64,000 nt of DNA from Gaiellasilicea sp963731615 (lineage in GTDB: Bacteria > Actinomycetota > Thermoleophilia > Gaiellales > Gaiellaceae). The position numbers and the translations under genes are program-made. Under the pieces are notes generated by a model. The model did not search any database. It was not told where the DNA came from and worked only from the letters and a program-made list of their open reading frames with translations. Positions 52,749 through 64,000 of this stretch are shown piece by piece. The stretch lies in contig CAVSWD010000008.1 of assembly GCA_963731615.1 (NCBI GenBank), forward strand, positions 496,001 to 560,000. Direction: 5' to 3'. How positions within the stretch are numbered: position 1 is the first letter of the stretch; each line of letters begins with the position of its first letter.

Positions 52749-55700
52749 TCGCCGCTGCCGGGGAGAGCAGCGCCTCGGCCTGGGCGACGTACCGCACCGC
52801 CCCCATCGGCCGGTAGAGCTCGATTGCACGCCGCAGCTCGATGTCGGCCTCGGCGTGACGCCCGACCGCGGCGAGGTCGCGGCCGGCATCCAGCCTGGCC
52901 CGACCCTCTGCGACCGGGACCAACTCGAGCTCGGCGAAGACGTCCGCGGCGCCGCGCGCGTCGCCCCGGGTCCAGGGCCGCGCCGCACGCGCCCACGGCG
53001 TCGAGGGCATCGCGTCGACAATGTCGATCAGCTCCCCTCCGCGACCGAGGACGTGCAGCATGTGCAGCAGCGGTGGGTTGACGACGAGCGACTCGCGTCT
53101 CGCCAGCTCGAGCCCCGTCTCCACGGCTTCGATCGCTTCCACGCGCCGGCCGAGCTCGTCCAGGACCGCAGCTCGGAACGTCGCCTCGAATCCGAGGTCG
53201 AGGTAGTTGGTTGGGGCGATCGGCAGTTGAGCGGCGCGTTCGAGATCGGCGAGCGCCCCTTCGGGGTCGTCACGCGCGATCCTGATCTGGGCGCGGAGCT
53301 GGTAGCAGCGACCAAGCATCCGATGACTCGTTCCTGCCTCCGCTTCCTCGATGAAGGCATCCAACGTCTCGAGCGAGTCGTCCCAGCGGCCGCGAAGATA
53401 GTGTGTGAATGGCACGGCGCTCCCGCTCGTGAACCGAATGATCGCCGCGTCTCCGAGCTCCGCCGCCAGCTGCAGGAACTCGTCCAGGACCTCGTCGTGC
53501 CGCCTGAGTTCGCCGAGCCGCAGGCACGCTACGAGCAGGTTGTTGAGCACGCGCAAGAGCTCGGGAGAGCGCGCCTCCCTCGCGATCTCGGCGGCGCGCT
53601 CGAGCAGCACTGCGGCTCCGGCGTAGTCCTCGCTGTAGCTGCGCACTATCGAGAGATTGTTGAGCGCGTAGGCCCTCAACTCGTTCAGCCCCAACCGCTC
53701 GGCGAGCGCCAGTGCCTCCTCGCCCAGCACCGCCGCGTGCTCGAGCTCGAAGCCGAGCGCCCGCACCCGGGCGGCGTGGCTCAGCGCCGTCGCCTTCGCT
53801 CGTCCGTCCGGCAGGCGGGGCAGCAACTCGTCGACGCGAGCGAGATTCGTGGCGAGACGTTCGTGATCGGCCCGCGTCCACGACGCAACCGCGAGCAGGG
53901 CCACGGTCTCGGCCTCGCCCTCGAAGTCGCCGAGAGCGGCGAACGCAGCCTGCGCGGCGCTCAGCTCCTCCTCGCCACTCTCCTCCCCGTGCCAGCGCGC
54001 TCGGCCGAGTACGAGGAGGAGCCGCGCCCGCTCGGGATCGTCATCGGGCCAGAGCTCGAGCGCCGCCGAGTAGTAGCGCGCGGCCGCCGGAAACGCGTTC
54101 AGGGAGAGCGAGCGATCGCCCGCGTCACGAAACACGCGGCGCGCCCGGTCGCCGATCGCGCTCAGCTCTCCTCCGGTCGCCCGCGCGAGCTCGAGCGCCG
54201 AGAGATAGTGGTGCGCGAGCATCTCGGCTCGATCGTCGGCGCGCTCGGGCGAGAGCTCCTCGATCCAGCCGGCCGCTGCGAGGTGGCGCTCGCCGCGGAC
54301 GACACGCGGCATCTGGCCGTAGGCCACGTCTCGGACGAGCACGTGCCGGAAGGCGTACTCGCTCTCGCCGGCGACCGAGGAGCGCCGCTCCCGCACGACG
54401 AGCTCGCGGCGCTCGAGCGCGTGCAACGCCTGCTCGACCTCCCACCGCTCGCGCCCCGCCAGCGCGGCGGCGGCGCCGAGCCAGAAGACCTTGCCCACGA
54501 CCGCCGCGTCCTGAAGCAGCTCCTTCTCAGCCGGCTCCAGCAGATCGAGCCGAGCGGCGATGATCCCTTGCACCGACTCCGGCAGCACGCCATCGGCGTC
54601 GCCGCGCTCGGCGACCATCCGGACGAACTCCTCGGCGTAGAGCGGGTTCCCGCCGGCCCGCGCCAGGAGTGCGGACTGCGTCTCTGCGGGGAGGACGGCC
54701 TGTGCGAGCAGCTCGTGCACGAGCCGCGCCGTGTCCTCGTTCGAGAGCGGCGAAAGCGAGACAATCGCACTCGCCCGCTTGCCGCCGCCCCAACCCGGGC
54801 GCCGATCGAGCAGTTCCGGGCGAGCCGTGCAGACGACGAGGATCGGCATCCCGCTCGCCCATTCGACCAGGTGGTCGACGAAGTCGAGCAGCCCGTCGTC
54901 CGCCCAGTGCAGGTCTTCGATCACGAGCACGAGCGGGCGGTGCTCAGCCAAGGCCTCGAAGAAGCGCCGCCAGGCGGCGAACGCCTCGCTCCGCCGGTCG
55001 CCGGCGAGGTCGCTCTCCGCCGCGAGCCCGAGGAGCGGTCGCAGGTTCCGCTCGACCCAGTCCCGGTCGGCACCTTCCTCGACGACCTCGGCCAACGCAC
55101 GGCTCATCTTCGCCGCTGCGTCGTTCGCGCCGTCGGTCTCGAGAATGCCGGCGTGCGCCTTCACGATCTCCGACAGGGCCCAGAACGCGATCCCGTCGCC
55201 GTACGGGACGCAGCGCCCCTGACGCCAGTACGTGAGCTCGCTGCCGCGCTCGATCGACTTGAACAGCTCGTAGACCAGCCGGCTCTTGCCGATTCCCGGC
55301 ACGCCCACGAGCGTTACGAGCTGCGGTTCGGACTCGCTGCGAGCCCGCGCGAGCGCGTCTGCGAGCAGCCCGACCTCCTCGTCGCGACCCACGAGCGTCG
55401 CACCGCCGCGTTGCCCCGGATCGACCCCGAAGCGGGCTCGGGCGGCCACCGCCTCCCAGACGGGCACCGGCTGTGCTTTCCCCTTTGCCGAGACGGCCTC
55501 GCGCTCTGCGTAGTCGATCGAGGTCGCGGTCGCGCGCCAGGTGCTCTCGCCGACGAGGATCCCGTTCACCGGTGCCGCCGACTGCAGCCGCGCCGCGGTG
55601 TTCACGACGTCGCCTGCGACCATCCCCTCCCCGCTCTCGGGCCGGGCGTCGAGGGCGACGAGGGCCTCTCCGGTCGCGACCGCGATCCGCACCTCGAGGC

Positions 55701-55986
55701 CGTCCTGCTCGACCGCCCAGTCGCGGATCGCCAGCGCCGCCCGTACTCCGCGTTCCGGGTCGTCCTCTCGCGCCAGCGGCGCGCCGAAAACGGCCATCAC
55801 CGCATCGCCGATGAACTTCTCGACCGTGCCCCCGAAGCGCTCGAGCTCGTTGCGCAAGCGCGCGTGGTATGGCGAGAGGATGGCCTCGACGTCCTCCGGG
55901 TCGAGCGTCTCGGCCCGCGCCGTGAAGCCCACCAGATCGGCGAAGACGACGGTGACCACCTTGCGCTCCTTGCGCACAGGAGACAT
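52729..55986 (-). CDS. Adenylate cyclase/AAA ATPase/TPR signalling protein, paralogue B
   Basis: This 1085-residue protein is paralogous to 45894-49175 but lacks the N-terminal zinc ribbon. The class III cyclase domain spans about 8-180, with Asp17, Lys57, Asp61, Asp126, Asn129 and Arg133 all present. Walker A is GVPGIGKS (228-235) and Walker B is LVLVIEDLHWADD. A helical-repeat C-terminus follows. Like paralogue A it has the VVTVVFADLVGFTARAETLD start typical of this family. It converges on the MFS-cNMP gene. The signal sensed by the repeat region is unknown. Confidence 0.9.
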   Translation of the reverse strand: MSPVRKERKVVTVVFADLVGFTARAETLDPEDVEAILSPYHARLRNELERFGGTVEKFIGDAVMAVFGAPLAREDDPERGVRAALAIRDWAVEQDGLEVRIAVATGEALVALDARPESGEGMVAGDVVNTAARLQSAAPVNGILVGESTWRATATSIDYAEREAVSAKGKAQPVPVWEAVAARARFGVDPGQRGGATLVGRDEEVGLLADALARARSESEPQLVTLVGVPGIGKSRLVYELFKSIERGSELTYWRQGRCVPYGDGIAFWALSEIVKAHAGILETDGANDAAAKMSRALAEVVEEGADRDWVERNLRPLLGLAAESDLAGDRRSEAFAAWRRFFEALAEHRPLVLVIEDLHWADDGLLDFVDHLVEWASGMPILVVCTARPELLDRRPGWGGGKRASAIVSLSPLSNEDTARLVHELLAQAVLPAETQSALLARAGGNPLYAEEFVRMVAERGDADGVLPESVQGIIAARLDLLEPAEKELLQDAAVVGKVFWLGAAAALAGRERWEVEQALHALERRELVVRERRSSVAGESEYAFRHVLVRDVAYGQMPRVVRGERHLAAAGWIEELSPERADDRAEMLAHHYLSALELARATGGELSAIGDRARRVFRDAGDRSLSLNAFPAAARYYSAALELWPDDDPERARLLLVLGRARWHGEESGEEELSAAQAAFAALGDFEGEAETVALLAVASWTRADHERLATNLARVDELLPRLPDGRAKATALSHAARVRALGFELEHAAVLGEEALALAERLGLNELRAYALNNLSIVRSYSEDYAGAAVLLERAAEIAREARSPELLRVLNNLLVACLRLGELRRHDEVLDEFLQLAAELGDAAIIRFTSGSAVPFTHYLRGRWDDSLETLDAFIEEAEAGTSHRMLGRCYQLRAQIRIARDDPEGALADLERAAQLPIAPTNYLDLGFEATFRAAVLDELGRRVEAIEAVETGLELARRESLVVNPPLLHMLHVLGRGGELIDIVDAMPSTPWARAARPWTRGDARGAADVFAELELVPVAEGRARLDAGRDLAAVGRHAEADIELRRAIELYRPMGAVRYVAQAEALLSPAAATTAQPG

Positions 55987-56004
55987 GCGTCGAGTGTACG
56001 GCCG

Positions 56005-57209
56005 TCAATCCAGGCGTTCCACCGGGTAGCCCCGCTCGGCAGAGCGTCTCGAGGATGTCGGCGCAATGCTCTTCGTCACGCATCGCGAGCGTCAGCTCGA
56101 CCTCCGTCTGGCCGATCGGCAGCCGCATTCCCTCGCGGTGGTGCTCGACCGAGACGACGTTCGCACGCTCCTCGGCCACCAGCTCCAGCAGCTTGATCAG
56201 CTCGCCGGGACGGTCGCCCAGACCGGGTGCGGACGACGAGGAACCGCCCCGCCTGCGTCAGACCGTGGTTCATCACCTGGATCAACAGAGTCGGGTCGAT
56301 GTTCCCGCCGGAGAGCAGCACGCAGGTCTCGTCGTCCCCTGGGATCTTGCCCGCCAGGAGGGCGGCGACCGACGCCGCACCCGCGCCCTCGACGAGCAGC
56401 TTCGTTCGCTCGAGCAGCAGCACGATCATCTGGCTGATCTGGTCGTCGGTGACGGTGACGACGTCGTCGAGGAGCTCGCCGAGGATGGCGGTGGTCAACG
56501 TTCCCGGCTGCTTGACGGCGATCCCCTCGGCGATCGTGTACCGATGCTCCGTGCCACCTGCGAAGGGGCACATGTTCGCGGCCTGGACACCGATGATGCG
56601 GACGTCCGGCTTGATCGCGTGGAGCGCGATCGCGACCCCGGACGCCAGCCCACCGCCGCCGATCGGGACGACGACCGTTCCCATGCCGGGCAGCTGCTCG
56701 GCGATTTCGAGCCCGATCGTGCCCTGGCCTGCGATCACGCGCTCGTCCTCGAAGGCGTGGATGAACGTCGCGCCGGTCGACTCCACGTACGCCTGCGCGG
56801 CCGCGACCGACTCGTCGAAGCCGACACCGACGAGCTCGACCTCGGCGCCGTAGTTGCGGGTGGCCTCCACCTTCGCCATCGGCGAGTCCTGTGGCATGAA
56901 GACGGTCGCCGCGATCCCGGCCTCCCGCGCCGCCCAGGCGACCGCCTGTCCGTGGTTGCCGGCGCTCGCCGCGACGACGCCGGCGGCCCGCTCCTCGCCG
57001 GTCAGCGTCGCGATCGTGTTGACAGCGCCGCGGATCTTGAACGCGCCCGTCCGCTGCAGGTTCTCGGCCTTCAGCTGCACGGTCCGGCCGGCGCGCCTGG
57101 AGAGCGTCTCGGAACGGTAGACCGGCGTGACCCGAGCGATCCCGGCGATCCGGGCGCGCGCGGCTTCGAGGTCAGCGAGAGTTGGTGCGGCTGCCGTCGT
57201 CAATTCCAT
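56005..57209 (-). CDS. ilvA: Threonine dehydratase with ACT domain, two one-base frameshifts
   Basis: This PLP enzyme turns threonine into 2-oxobutanoate and ammonia. It has the PLP lysine in LQRTGAFKIRGAVN, AASAGNHGQAVAWAAREAGI and the phosphate loop VPIGGGGLASGVA. After QAGRFLVVRTR the frame breaks at about 56222 (one extra base), continues as RANVVSVEHHREGMRLPIGQ in an ACT domain, and breaks again at 56030-56033, where one C too many hides YPVERLD and a stop at 56005. Corrected length is about 400 residues. ATG at 57209 overlaps the meaB 3' end by 38 bp; a start a little downstream is possible. Confidence 0.9.
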
Positions 57210-58158
57210 ACACCTGCTCGAGGATTGCACGCACGGCGGTGAGCGGGTCGAGCTTCCGGGATTGGACGTCGTCGAGGAGCTGCCGCAGCTCGGGCTTCTC
57301 GGCCACCGCCTCCTGCAGATGAGCCTTCGCGCGGCTCGTCGCGGCGGCGAACACCTCGCCGGCGAGATTTCGGCGACGACGCTCTTCCAGCAGCCCGCCG
57401 GACTCGAGGAACGCGCGGTGCCGCTCGACCTGCTCCCAGAGCTCGGGCACGTTCTCGCCTCGCACGGCTTCGGTGAGGACGATCGGCACTCGCCAGTCGC
57501 TCTCGCGGTCGAGGGCGAGGATCGAGCGCACTTCGTTCAGCAACGTCTTGGCCGCCGGATGATCCATCTTGTTGATCGCGATCACGTCGGGAATCTCCAT
57601 GATCCCCGCCTTCAATGCCTGGACCGAGTCGCCCGATCCAGGCATCAGCACGAGCAGCACCGTGTCGGCGATCCCGATGATCTCGACCTCGCTCTGGCCG
57701 GCGCCGACCGTCTCGAGCAGGACGAGCTCCTTGCCGGCTGCGTCCAGCAGCAACGCCGCCTGCAGCGTCGCCTCGGCCAGCCCGCCGAGGTGACCGCGGG
57801 TGCCCATCGAGCGAATGAAGACGCCGGGGTCGAGGAAGTGATCGGCGAGCCGGATGCGGTCGCCGAGCAACGCGCCCTTCGTGAACGGGCTCGACGGGTC
57901 GACCGAGACCACGCCGACGCTGCGCTCCGCTGCGCGCACGTGCCGGACGAGCGCGCTGATCAGCGACGACTTGCCGACGCCGGGCGGACCGGTGACGCCG
58001 ACGACGAACGCCGAGCCGGTTTCCGGATAGAGCTCGCGAACGAGCTCGTAGGAAAGCGGATCGCGGTTCTCGACCAGGGAGATCGCGCGAGCGAGCGCAC
58101 GACGGTCGCCGGAGCGGACGCCGCTCACCAGCTCCTCCAGGGTCCAGGCCTGCCGCAC
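57172..58158 (-). CDS. meaB: Methylmalonyl-CoA mutase accessory GTPase MeaB
   Basis: This 328-residue G3E-type GTPase protects and loads methylmalonyl-CoA mutase with cobalamin. It has the P-loop GVTGPPGVGKSSLISALVRH, VVSVDPSSPFTKGALLGDRI, FIRSMGTRGHLGGLAEATL, ETVGAGQSEVEI and the specificity motif NKMDH. The mutase itself is not in the window, but metH (also cobalamin-dependent) and acyl-CoA carboxylase fit propionate/B12 metabolism. The GTG at 58158 is the start, three bases from the MFS gene end. Confidence 0.94.
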   Translation of the reverse strand: MRQAWTLEELVSGVRSGDRRALARAISLVENRDPLSYELVRELYPETGSAFVVGVTGPPGVGKSSLISALVRHVRAAERSVGVVSVDPSSPFTKGALLGDRIRLADHFLDPGVFIRSMGTRGHLGGLAEATLQAALLLDAAGKELVLLETVGAGQSEVEIIGIADTVLLVLMPGSGDSVQALKAGIMEIPDVIAINKMDHPAAKTLLNEVRSILALDRESDWRVPIVLTEAVRGENVPELWEQVERHRAFLESGGLLEERRRRNLAGEVFAAATSRAKAHLQEAVAEKPELRQLLDDVQSRKLDPLTAVRAILEQVYGIDDGSRTNSR

Positions 58159-58160
58159 GA

Positions 58161-59411
58161 TCAGATGCTAGACGGGGACGCCGGCTGAGCCGGAGCTTCG
58201 ACCTGCGCAAGCACGACACCGCGCGAGAAGGCGGCCGCGAGCAGGGCCGCGCAGCCGTAGGTGGCCGCCGCCAGACCCCACATCCACCGTGCCCCGATCG
58301 CTTCCGTCAGCGGACCGGCAGCGGCCATGCCGAGACCGAGCAGGAGGTAGTTCGCACTCATGATCACGGTGAACGCACGGCCGCGGAGGTGGTCGGGCGA
58401 GCCGCGCTGCACGAGCAGGAGATTGCAGACGACCGCTGCTCCGTTGCCGACGAGGCCGACGGCGACGAGGGCGGCGGCCAACGCGAGCCACGGTGAGAGG
58501 GCTGCGGCAGCGACGCCGGCGCTCCAGAGCGCGAGCGAGCCGACGTACACGCGCGAAACCCCGAAGCGGTCGATCCACCTGCCGCCGAAGAAGCCGCCGA
58601 CGGTCAGCCCGAGCCCGGTGGCGCCGACGAGGATGCCGAAGCCGAGGTCTCCCGATTCGAGGTCGTCTTTCGCGAAGAAGATCTCGGCGACGTTGAAGAA
58701 CGCGTTGCCGACGATGGCGACGCTCCAGACGACGAGCACCATGAAGAGCGGCCGGGACCGCCGCACGAGGGTGAGGCCGTCGGCCACATCGCGCCAATGC
58801 CCTCGACTCATCACGTCGCCGCCGCGCAGCGCCGACTCCGCGATCCGGAGCAGGAGTAGCGCCGAGACGAGGAATGTCAGGGCGTTGATCCAGTAGGCGA
58901 AGTCGGTTCCCCACACCGCGATCAGGGCACCGCCCGCGACCGGGCCGATCAGCCAGGAGAGATTCTCGACCGTCTGCAGGACCGAGTTCGCGGTGGGCAG
59001 GTCGGCCGGGGAGACGAGGTTCGGCAGCGCGGCGTGCGCAGCGGGGCGGAAGAATCCGGTCGCGACGCCGGTCACACCCGCCAGCGCGACGATCAACGCC
59101 GGCTCGTCGACGAACGGCAGCACACAGAACGCGGCGAGGCGGACGAGATCCGAGGCGATCATCAGCCGGCGCCGCGAGAGCCTGTCGACGAGCGGCCCCA
59201 GGGCGAGGCCGATCGCCACGATCGGCAGGAAGTCGACGATCAGCAGCGCTCCCACCCAGGTCGCCGAACCGGTGACGTCGTAGACGTGCACCGTCAACGC
59301 GAGCGCGGCGAGGTACGTCCCGAGGCCCGACCCGAACGTGGCGAGCACGAGGAGCCGGAAGTCGGAGGCTCCCCGCAGGAGGCCGATCGGGCTCACGCGG
59401 CGCTCAGACAC
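58161..59411 (-). CDS. MFS transporter (MFS_3/EntS-like exporter)
   Basis: This 416-residue protein has 12 TM helices. LGTYLAALALTVHVYDVTGS in helix 1 and the loop GPLVDRLSRRRLMIASDLVR are typical of the MFS_3 group, which includes enterobactin and drug exporters. FFRPAAHAALPNLVSPADLP between helices 4 and 5 also fits. The substrate is unknown. The start is GTG at 59411. It is closely followed by meaB but is likely unrelated in function. Confidence 0.88.
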   Translation of the reverse strand: MSERRVSPIGLLRGASDFRLLVLATFGSGLGTYLAALALTVHVYDVTGSATWVGALLIVDFLPIVAIGLALGPLVDRLSRRRLMIASDLVRLAAFCVLPFVDEPALIVALAGVTGVATGFFRPAAHAALPNLVSPADLPTANSVLQTVENLSWLIGPVAGGALIAVWGTDFAYWINALTFLVSALLLLRIAESALRGGDVMSRGHWRDVADGLTLVRRSRPLFMVLVVWSVAIVGNAFFNVAEIFFAKDDLESGDLGFGILVGATGLGLTVGGFFGGRWIDRFGVSRVYVGSLALWSAGVAAAALSPWLALAAALVAVGLVGNGAAVVCNLLLVQRGSPDHLRGRAFTVIMSANYLLLGLGMAAAGPLTEAIGARWMWGLAAATYGCAALLAAAFSRGVVLAQVEAPAQPASPSSI

Positions 59412-59453
59412 GCGCGGACGCTACCACCGCTCCCCCGAACTGCTTTCTGGTTC

Positions 59454-60125
59454 TCAGAGCCCTGACGACTTCAGCCGCGAGGCGAGCAGCTTGGCGAAGG
59501 CGCGGAGGTCGGCGGCGGGGATGCCGGAGCCGGGGCTCATCGCGATCAGCCCGATGTCGCCGCGCCCCTGTCCGAGCGCGATCAGGTGGATCGCGAACGG
59601 AACCGTGACGCTTTCGCCCGCGTCCGTGAGCGTGACCCGGGCGGTGACCCGGAAGGCGGCCGTTCGCGGCGCCACGCGCGGGAACGCCATCCGTCCCTGC
59701 GTCAGGATCGCCACCTTCGCGCCTCCCGCGGAGGCGCCCTGGCGGAAGAAGTGCGCGACGCAGCGCGCAACCGCCGGCTTGACGCTCCGCGTCCACGATG
59801 CTCGTGCGTCGGCGTCGGAGACGTATACGTTCGAGAACGAGCCGACGTAGAGCCCGTCTGCGTGCTCGAACTCGGTCTCGGACTCGCCGGTCAGCGTCAG
59901 ATCCGACTCATCGGGGGCGAAGCCGGGACAGCGGAGGTCCTCGCCCTCATCAGGCGTTCGGACTCGCTTCCACCCGGCGGCGAAGTCGGCACGCTTGAGC
60001 ACGAGGGCCGCGGCTCGCTTCTGGTCGGCCGGGACGATGCGCTTCTTCGGCTCGCCGTCGGCCGCGAGCGCGAGCGCCGGCACGGCCAGGCAGGCGGCGA
60101 GGACGATGGCGAGGCGGCGACGCAC
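59454..60125 (-). CDS. Secreted protein of unknown function
   Basis: From the GTG at 60125 the protein is 223 residues with a signal peptide (RRRLAIVLAACLAVPALALA). The mature part has Trp/Cys-containing segments (GWKRVRTPDEGEDLRCPGFA) and SFSNVYVSDADARASWTRSV, then GSGIPAADLRAFAKLLASRL at the end. Two cysteines could pair. Its pattern resembles lipoprotein-like sensor domains, but no family can be named. A TTG seven codons upstream is an alternative start. It follows metH by 27 bp. Confidence 0.65.
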   Translation of the reverse strand: MRRRLAIVLAACLAVPALALAADGEPKKRIVPADQKRAAALVLKRADFAAGWKRVRTPDEGEDLRCPGFAPDESDLTLTGESETEFEHADGLYVGSFSNVYVSDADARASWTRSVKPAVARCVAHFFRQGASAGGAKVAILTQGRMAFPRVAPRTAAFRVTARVTLTDAGESVTVPFAIHLIALGQGRGDIGLIAMSPGSGIPAADLRAFAKLLASRLKSSGL

Positions 60126-60152
60126 TGGCCGCAGCTTAGCTGCCAATACGCT

Positions 60153-63737
<3,585 letters not shown>

Positions 63738-63756
63738 GTGCCCTCCACGGTTGCCG

Positions 63757-63790
63757 AAAGAGGGCGGAACGCGGTCTCCGCAGGCTCTTT
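63757..63790 (-). promoter_or_regulatory. Structured leader of metH
   Basis: On the minus strand AAAGAG pairs with CTCTTT and, inside it, GCGGA pairs with TCCGC, giving an interrupted hairpin 20 nt upstream of the metH GTG. It does not match cobalamin, SAM or SAH riboswitches by eye. It could be a small regulatory element or chance structure in GC-rich DNA. Confidence 0.3.
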
Positions 63791-63891
63791 AGGCGTTTTT
63801 GTCCTGGTCGCCAAGCTGCCGTCAAAGCTCTCCAGGTGCCCGAAGGCTAGCGGACATCGCGGTGTGTAGACGCTAGTCGGAGCCGGATGAC

Positions 63892-64000
63892 CTAGTAGCC
63901 GGAGAACTTGTCTGCGAGGACGCGGTCTTCGGAGAGGCCTGCGCTCTTGAGCGAGTCGGCGACGGCCTCGGCCATCGCGGGCGGGCCGGCGACCAAGAAC
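63892..64000 (-). CDS. 3' end of an NAD(P)/FAD-type oxidoreductase, cut by the window edge
   Basis: The last 35 codons before TAG read FLVAGPPAMAEAVADSLKSA, then GLSEDRVLADKFSGY. 'GPPAM' followed by an amphipathic helix and a final F-x-GY is the usual C-terminus of ferredoxin-NADP+ reductase-like FAD/NAD-binding domains. Only this piece is visible, so partners and substrate are unknown. A link to metH reactivation is speculative. Confidence 0.6.
   Translation of the reverse strand, partial: FLVAGPPAMAEAVADSLKSAGLSEDRVLADKFSGY

Overview
The window is high-GC bacterial DNA with tightly packed genes, mostly on the minus strand. Many start codons overlap the previous stop by 4 bp (ATGA or GTGA). 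Gene content and order point to an Actinomycetota genome, and I infer a deep branch such as Thermoleophilia. The main reason is the block comF - hpf - secA - prfB - ftsE - ftsX - smpB - ssrA, read right to left, together with MoxR/DUF58 genes, an LCP protein, metH, meaB and a fused biotin carboxylase/carrier subunit. No rRNA operon, intact tRNA or CRISPR array is visible. tmRNA is the only stable RNA gene.

Layout. 1-7036: a Vps62/GPDPase-type membrane protein, a frameshifted glutaminase and a DUF4129-MoxR-DUF58 operon. 7184-8922: a small scar of an integrated element (an orphan replication-initiator-like gene, a truncated upstream gene and copies of the tmRNA 3' end), followed by a cupin gene. 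8922-24498: ssrA, a GNAT gene, smpB, a SemiSWEET, a SUV3-like helicase, ftsX, ftsE, prfB with its programmed frameshift, a secreted phosphoesterase with a duplicated module, secA, hpf and comF. 24564-33176: nucleotide-sugar and cell-envelope genes (two sugar nucleotidyltransferases, UDP-glucose dehydrogenase, an LCP protein) with ahcY, a MerR regulator and hisC. 33390-38407: SpoIID, acyl-CoA carboxylase alpha, SCP2 and acyl-CoA dehydrogenase. 38495-43967: a five-gene dipeptide/oligopeptide ABC operon. 44059-45887: a YcnI-like protein and a CstB-like persulfide dioxygenase. 45894-55986: two paralogous 1.1-kb-residue-class adenylate cyclase/AAA/TPR proteins that bracket a subtilase, a GAF protein, a 53-residue repeat peptide and an MFS transporter fused to a cyclic-nucleotide-binding domain. 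56005-63737: threonine dehydratase, meaB, an MFS exporter, a secreted protein and metH. 63892-64000: the end of an oxidoreductase that runs off the window.

Two matters need care. First, at least eight single-base frameshifts break otherwise well-conserved genes, including essential secA. Most are one extra base, and several sit in short G/C runs. I read most of them as consensus errors rather than real pseudogenes, so affected genes are annotated across the break. Second, the most promising new biology is the 45.9-56.0 kb cyclase/cNMP-sensor neighbourhood with its repeat peptide. The tmRNA-associated element scars come next.
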